From Bacillota bacterium (lineage in GTDB: Bacteria; Bacillota_A; Clostridia; Acetivibrionales; DUMB01), in the NCBI GenBank assembly GCA_023621975.1, contig JAMOAC010000199.1:1-10138 (forward strand): DNA of 10,138 bases, in the 5' to 3' direction. Positions 5,767 through 10,138 of the stretch are shown here, in pieces; positions within the stretch are counted from its first letter, which is position 1, and every line of letters begins with the position of its first letter. The notes beneath the pieces are model-generated. The model was not told the DNA's origin and made no database searches. It saw only the letters and a program-made list of their open reading frames with translations. Both the position numbers and the translations under genes were made by a program.

Positions 5767-6546
5767 TTAATCCGGAGTATATATGTTAAAAAGCCTTTTT
5801 GCATTTTCAGTAGTAATTTGAGCAATATACTCGGCAGAAACACCTCTTATTTGGGCTATTTTCTCCGCTACCAGCCGTACATATGAAGATTCATTCCTTT
5901 TCCCTCTAAACGGCTCGGGAGTCATATAAGGACAGTCAGTCTCAATAAGCAGCCGGTCGTCCGGAACAAATGCCGCCACCTCAACAACTTTTCGCGCATT
6001 CTTGAAGGTAACGACCCCTCCTATGGCAATGTAGAAATTATTTTTAATCAGTTCTTTAGCCATTTCCACACTTCCGGAATAACAGTGGAATACCCCTCCC
6101 ACTTCACCGGCCTTTTCTTCCCTGACGATATTCAATGTATCCTCGTGGGCATCCCTGTTATGCACTATTATCGGAAGGCCCAGCTTCCTGGCAAGCCGAA
6201 TCTGCCGGGCAAACCAATATTTCTGAAGTTCTCTGGGGGAGTTGTCGTAATAATAGTCAAGACCAATCTCCCCTATCGCAACAACCTTACTGTTATTCAA
6301 GGCATAATCTTCCAGAATTGAAATAACACTGTCGTCCACAGAACCTACTTCATGAGGGTGTATGCCTACGGCTGCATATATGAAATCATATTTATCGGAA
6401 AGCGAAATGCTTTCCGATGAAGATTTCAAATCATAAGACGCATTCAGTATATATTTTACTCCACTCTTATGTGCACGCTCAATCACTTCATCCCTGTCAT
6501 TGCTGAACCGTTCATCATCGTAGTGGGCATGAGTATCAAACAGCAT
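5767..6546 (-). CDS. tatD: TatD-family metal-dependent deoxyribonuclease (YabD-like)
   Basis: 259 residues, full length for the family. A TIM-barrel amidohydrolase-superfamily nuclease; E. coli TatD is a 3'-5' exonuclease acting on DNA and RNA and is linked to DNA repair. All metal ligands are visible: His6 and His8 (FDTHAHYD), Glu93 (AIGEIGLDYYYD), His129 (VHNRDAHEDT), His154 (GVFHCYSG) and Asp204 (IETDCPYMTPEPFRGKRNE). The ATG is preceded by AAGGAG (6554-6559) with 7 bases between. It lies 70 bases after metG, as in Bacillus where yabD follows metS, and 29 bases before the coiled-coil gene. Family secure; physiological substrate not deducible. The product is cytoplasmic and has no role in Tat export despite the name. 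Confidence 0.95.
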   Translation of the reverse strand: MLFDTHAHYDDERFSNDRDEVIERAHKSGVKYILNASYDLKSSSESISLSDKYDFIYAAVGIHPHEVGSVDDSVISILEDYALNNSKVVAIGEIGLDYYYDNSPRELQKYWFARQIRLARKLGLPIIVHNRDAHEDTLNIVREEKAGEVGGVFHCYSGSVEMAKELIKNNFYIAIGGVVTFKNARKVVEVAAFVPDDRLLIETDCPYMTPEPFRGKRNESSYVRLVAEKIAQIRGVSAEYIAQITTENAKRLFNIYTPD

Positions 6547-6568
6547 TGTTTTTCTCCTTATATTGCAT

Positions 6569-6597
6569 ATTATATATTATATTTCCCGTATAAACAA
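6569..6597 (-). promoter_or_regulatory. Possible internal promoter before tatD
   Basis: Minus strand: TTGTTT (6592-6597), 17-base spacer, perfect TATAAT (6569-6574). Start would fall near 6562, leaving only about 16 bases before the ATG with the ribosome binding site at the very 5' end. It could give metG-independent expression of tatD and downstream genes. Confidence 0.4.
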
Positions 6598-6616
6598 TCG
6601 GTATTTTACACCTTCA

Positions 6617-8635
<2,019 letters not shown>

Positions 8636-8704
8636 TTATTATAAAAATTTGTTTGTTTGCGCATTGTTATCACTTAATTGCCACTTATTACTGCCCTGTT
8701 GTTT

Positions 8705-8724
8705 ATAAACGCTTTGCCGTTTAT
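8705..8724. promoter_or_regulatory. Inverted repeat in the divergent region; operator candidate
   Basis: ATAAACG - CTTTGC - CGTTTAT, seven-base perfect arms with a six-base spacer. It overlaps the self-complementary GTTTATAAAC (8701-8710). It is not followed by a T run. Its position between two divergent genes fits a regulator site, but no consensus is recognised. Confidence 0.35.
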
Positions 8725-8807
8725 TCCGTTTCACTATGTTCCGGCCAAATACCGTCATCTACAATCATCTACTATGTAAGATTTTCTAAGTCATAAAATA
8801 TTATTAC

Positions 8808-8837
8808 CTGCAATAAATATGTTAATAATACTATACA
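8808..8837 (+). promoter_or_regulatory. Possible promoter of the terpene synthase gene
   Basis: CTGCAA, an 18-base spacer and TATACA (8832-8837) form a weak sigma-A-like pair about 45 bases before the ribosome binding site GGAGG (8874-8878). The region is A+T-rich and other readings are possible. Confidence 0.3.
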
Positions 8838-8885
8838 TATTACAGAAATTTTTTTCAAGAAGTTGTTTTTATTGGAGGCCTAAAA

Positions 8886-9950
8886 ATGGACAAGGATTAT
8901 CCCAGCGGTTTAAAGTTGGTGATAAAGTATATTAAAAAAATTTTTCCCCAGGTCGACGCAGAACTGGCCCGCTGGAGAAAAACCGCAAAAGAAGGCGGGA
9001 ACAATGTTTTGGTCAAACAGGCACTTGCAAGCATGGACCTGAAAAAATTCCATGCACAGGGCGGGAGCGTTTACGCTCTGTATCCAAAGGTTGACACACC
9101 GCGCATGGTAAAGTTTATTGTGGCATTTCAAACTATCAGCGACTATTTGGATAACCTGTGCGACAGGGCGGGAATACAGGACGAGTCAGCCTTCCGCCAG
9201 CTTCACCTGGCAATGCTGGATGCGGTCGACCCTTTAAGGGGCATAAATAACTATTACTACTATTATCCTTTCAAAGATGACGGCGGCTACCTGGAACAAC
9301 TGGTGAATGAGTGCAGGAACCAGGTTAAGGGTCTCCCATCCTATGATCTTGTTATAGAGCATGTTAAAAAATATATACATCTATATACGGACCTTCAGTC
9401 TTACAAACACCTTCCTCTGCATATAAGGGAAAATTGCCTTGAAGTATGGGCGGATTACTATACCGACAGATACCATGATTTAAACTGGTGGGAATTTTCT
9501 GCAGCATCGGGGTCCACCCTGGGCGTATTCGTGATGCTTGCCTCGGCATTTGATGAATCCCTGACACCCGAGGAAGTGGCCGCTCTGGATCATGCTTACT
9601 TCCCATGGATTTGCGGGCTGCATATATTGCTCGATTACTATATCGACTCCCAGGAAGACACAGAAATGGGCGACCTGAATTTTACAGGCTACTATAAAAA
9701 TCTCAAACACTGTGAAGAAAGGCTTGCATTATTCAGCGAAAACGCCCTTGAAGCATGCCACGGCCTTCAATACGCAGAATTTCACACGACAGTGGTAAAA
9801 GGGCTGCTGGCAATGTATTTATCCGATCCCAAAGCTTTCTCCAATATGAACAGGTTTGCAAGCAGAAACCTGATAAGAAAGGGCGGCAAAGAAACAAAGC
9901 TTTATTACCATATGTGCAGGATGCTGCGTGCGGTTAAAGCACTGGCTTAG
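8886..9950 (+). CDS. Class IB terpene synthase, tetraprenyl-beta-curcumene synthase family (YtpB/DUF2600)
   Basis: 354 residues, close to the usual length of the family (about 350-370). Members such as B. subtilis YtpB cyclise a linear long-chain prenyl diphosphate (heptaprenyl, C35) to tetraprenyl-beta-curcumene, a precursor of spore sporulenes. Seen: the first Asp motif DYLDNLCDR at 86-94, the family-typical YYYYYPFKDDGGYLEQLV around 123-140, and the second Asp motif in HILLDYYIDSQEDTEMGDLN (Asp250, Asp254, Glu257, Asp258); these acidic residues bind Mg2+ and diphosphate. All-alpha, soluble, no signal peptide. GGAGG (8874-8878) lies 7 bases before the ATG. It is divergent from metG and convergent with a polyprenyl diphosphate synthase 9 bases away, the enzyme type that makes its substrate. 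Family assignment is strong; substrate chain length and product are inferred. No cyclase (SqhC-like) is in the window. Confidence 0.88.
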   Translation: MDKDYPSGLKLVIKYIKKIFPQVDAELARWRKTAKEGGNNVLVKQALASMDLKKFHAQGGSVYALYPKVDTPRMVKFIVAFQTISDYLDNLCDRAGIQDESAFRQLHLAMLDAVDPLRGINNYYYYYPFKDDGGYLEQLVNECRNQVKGLPSYDLVIEHVKKYIHLYTDLQSYKHLPLHIRENCLEVWADYYTDRYHDLNWWEFSAASGSTLGVFVMLASAFDESLTPEEVAALDHAYFPWICGLHILLDYYIDSQEDTEMGDLNFTGYYKNLKHCEERLALFSENALEACHGLQYAEFHTTVVKGLLAMYLSDPKAFSNMNRFASRNLIRKGGKETKLYYHMCRMLRAVKALA

Positions 9951-9959
9951 AGCGGAAGT

Positions 9960-10138
9960 TCAATTTATCCTTGACTGCAGCATGTTCGCAAGATTGTACA
10001 AAAAATCCGTATAATGAGACTTTGGCAGCGAATCAAGGCAGTTTAAAGCTTTTTTTATGTGGCCTGCCGCAATTTTTGACGATTCATCCAGCACACCGCT
10101 GTCCTTCAGAGCCTGGCATATCTCCTCAAAATCACTGT
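9960..10138 (-). CDS. Polyprenyl diphosphate synthase, C-terminal fragment (gene continues beyond window)
   Basis: 58 codons plus TGA are visible on the minus strand. The tail reads EEICQALKDSGVLDESSKIA, then AGHIKKALNCLDSLP, then FLYNLANMLQSR near the end. This matches the C-terminal helices of trans-isoprenyl diphosphate synthases (IspA/IspB/HepT type), which typically end with a Tyr/His-x-x-Lys-Ala-x-x-x-Leu-x-x-Leu-Pro segment and a Leu-Ala-x-hydrophobic-x-x-Arg segment. The two Asp-rich catalytic motifs lie outside the window, so chain length (FPP, GGPP or heptaprenyl) cannot be judged. These enzymes condense isopentenyl diphosphate onto an allylic primer. The stop is 9 bases from the stop of the convergent terpene synthase. 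Assignment is good but rests on a short tail. Confidence 0.75.
   Translation of the reverse strand, partial: SDFEEICQALKDSGVLDESSKIAAGHIKKALNCLDSLPKSHYTDFLYNLANMLQSRIN

Noticed and set aside
10000..10060. AAAGCTTTTTTT near the end as a plus-strand terminator for the terpene synthase.
   Set aside because: AAAGCTTT is self-complementary without a loop, and the T run is explained by lysine codons (AAA) of the prenyl synthase on the minus strand.

Overview
The window looks like a low-to-moderate GC Firmicute of the clostridial type. Intergenic DNA is very A+T rich, GGAGG-type ribosome binding sites are strong, and the metG - tatD - yabE - rsmA cluster matches the classic Bacillus/Clostridium order. 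A GTP-type PEP carboxykinase and a DUF2600-type terpene synthase fit a Clostridium cluster III organism (Acetivibrio/Ruminiclostridium, the C. thermocellum neighbourhood). The genus is an inference from gene content, not from an alignment.

Layout, read from the right end. (1) 9960-10138, minus: C-terminal tail of a polyprenyl diphosphate synthase that enters from beyond the window. (2) 8886-9950, plus: the only plus-strand gene, a class IB terpene synthase of the tetraprenyl-beta-curcumene synthase (YtpB/DUF2600) family, convergent with (1) across 9 bases. (3) 8603-8885: divergent intergenic region with the promoters of (2) and metG. (4) 8602 down to 4535, minus: metG, tatD, a membrane-anchored coiled-coil protein and a short Met/Gln/Pro-rich protein, closed by a strong hairpin terminator at 4439-4473. 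(5) 4250-3195, minus: yabE-like G5/3D cell-wall protein with a TTG start, its own consensus promoter and its own terminator. (6) 2921-2046, minus: rsmA (ksgA). (7) 1745-1, minus: pckG, lacking about its last 20-30 codons at the window edge, preceded by a 300-base A+T-rich region with tandem TATAAT boxes and a palindrome.

Functionally there are three themes. metG, tatD and rsmA are housekeeping translation and nucleic-acid genes. yabE, the coiled-coil protein and the Met-rich protein are envelope- or spore-flavoured accessory members lodged in that cluster; RNase M5 (rnmV), which sits between yabE and ksgA in Bacillus, is not here. The terpene synthase and the prenyl diphosphate synthase form a likely substrate-supply/cyclisation pair for a long-chain terpenoid. 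pckG is a central-metabolism gene placed at the end of the cluster with what looks like separate control.

The least ordinary items are the terpene pair, the MxxM-array protein, and the candidate operators ahead of yabE and pckG. No CRISPR array, tRNA, rRNA, insertion sequence or phage gene was seen.
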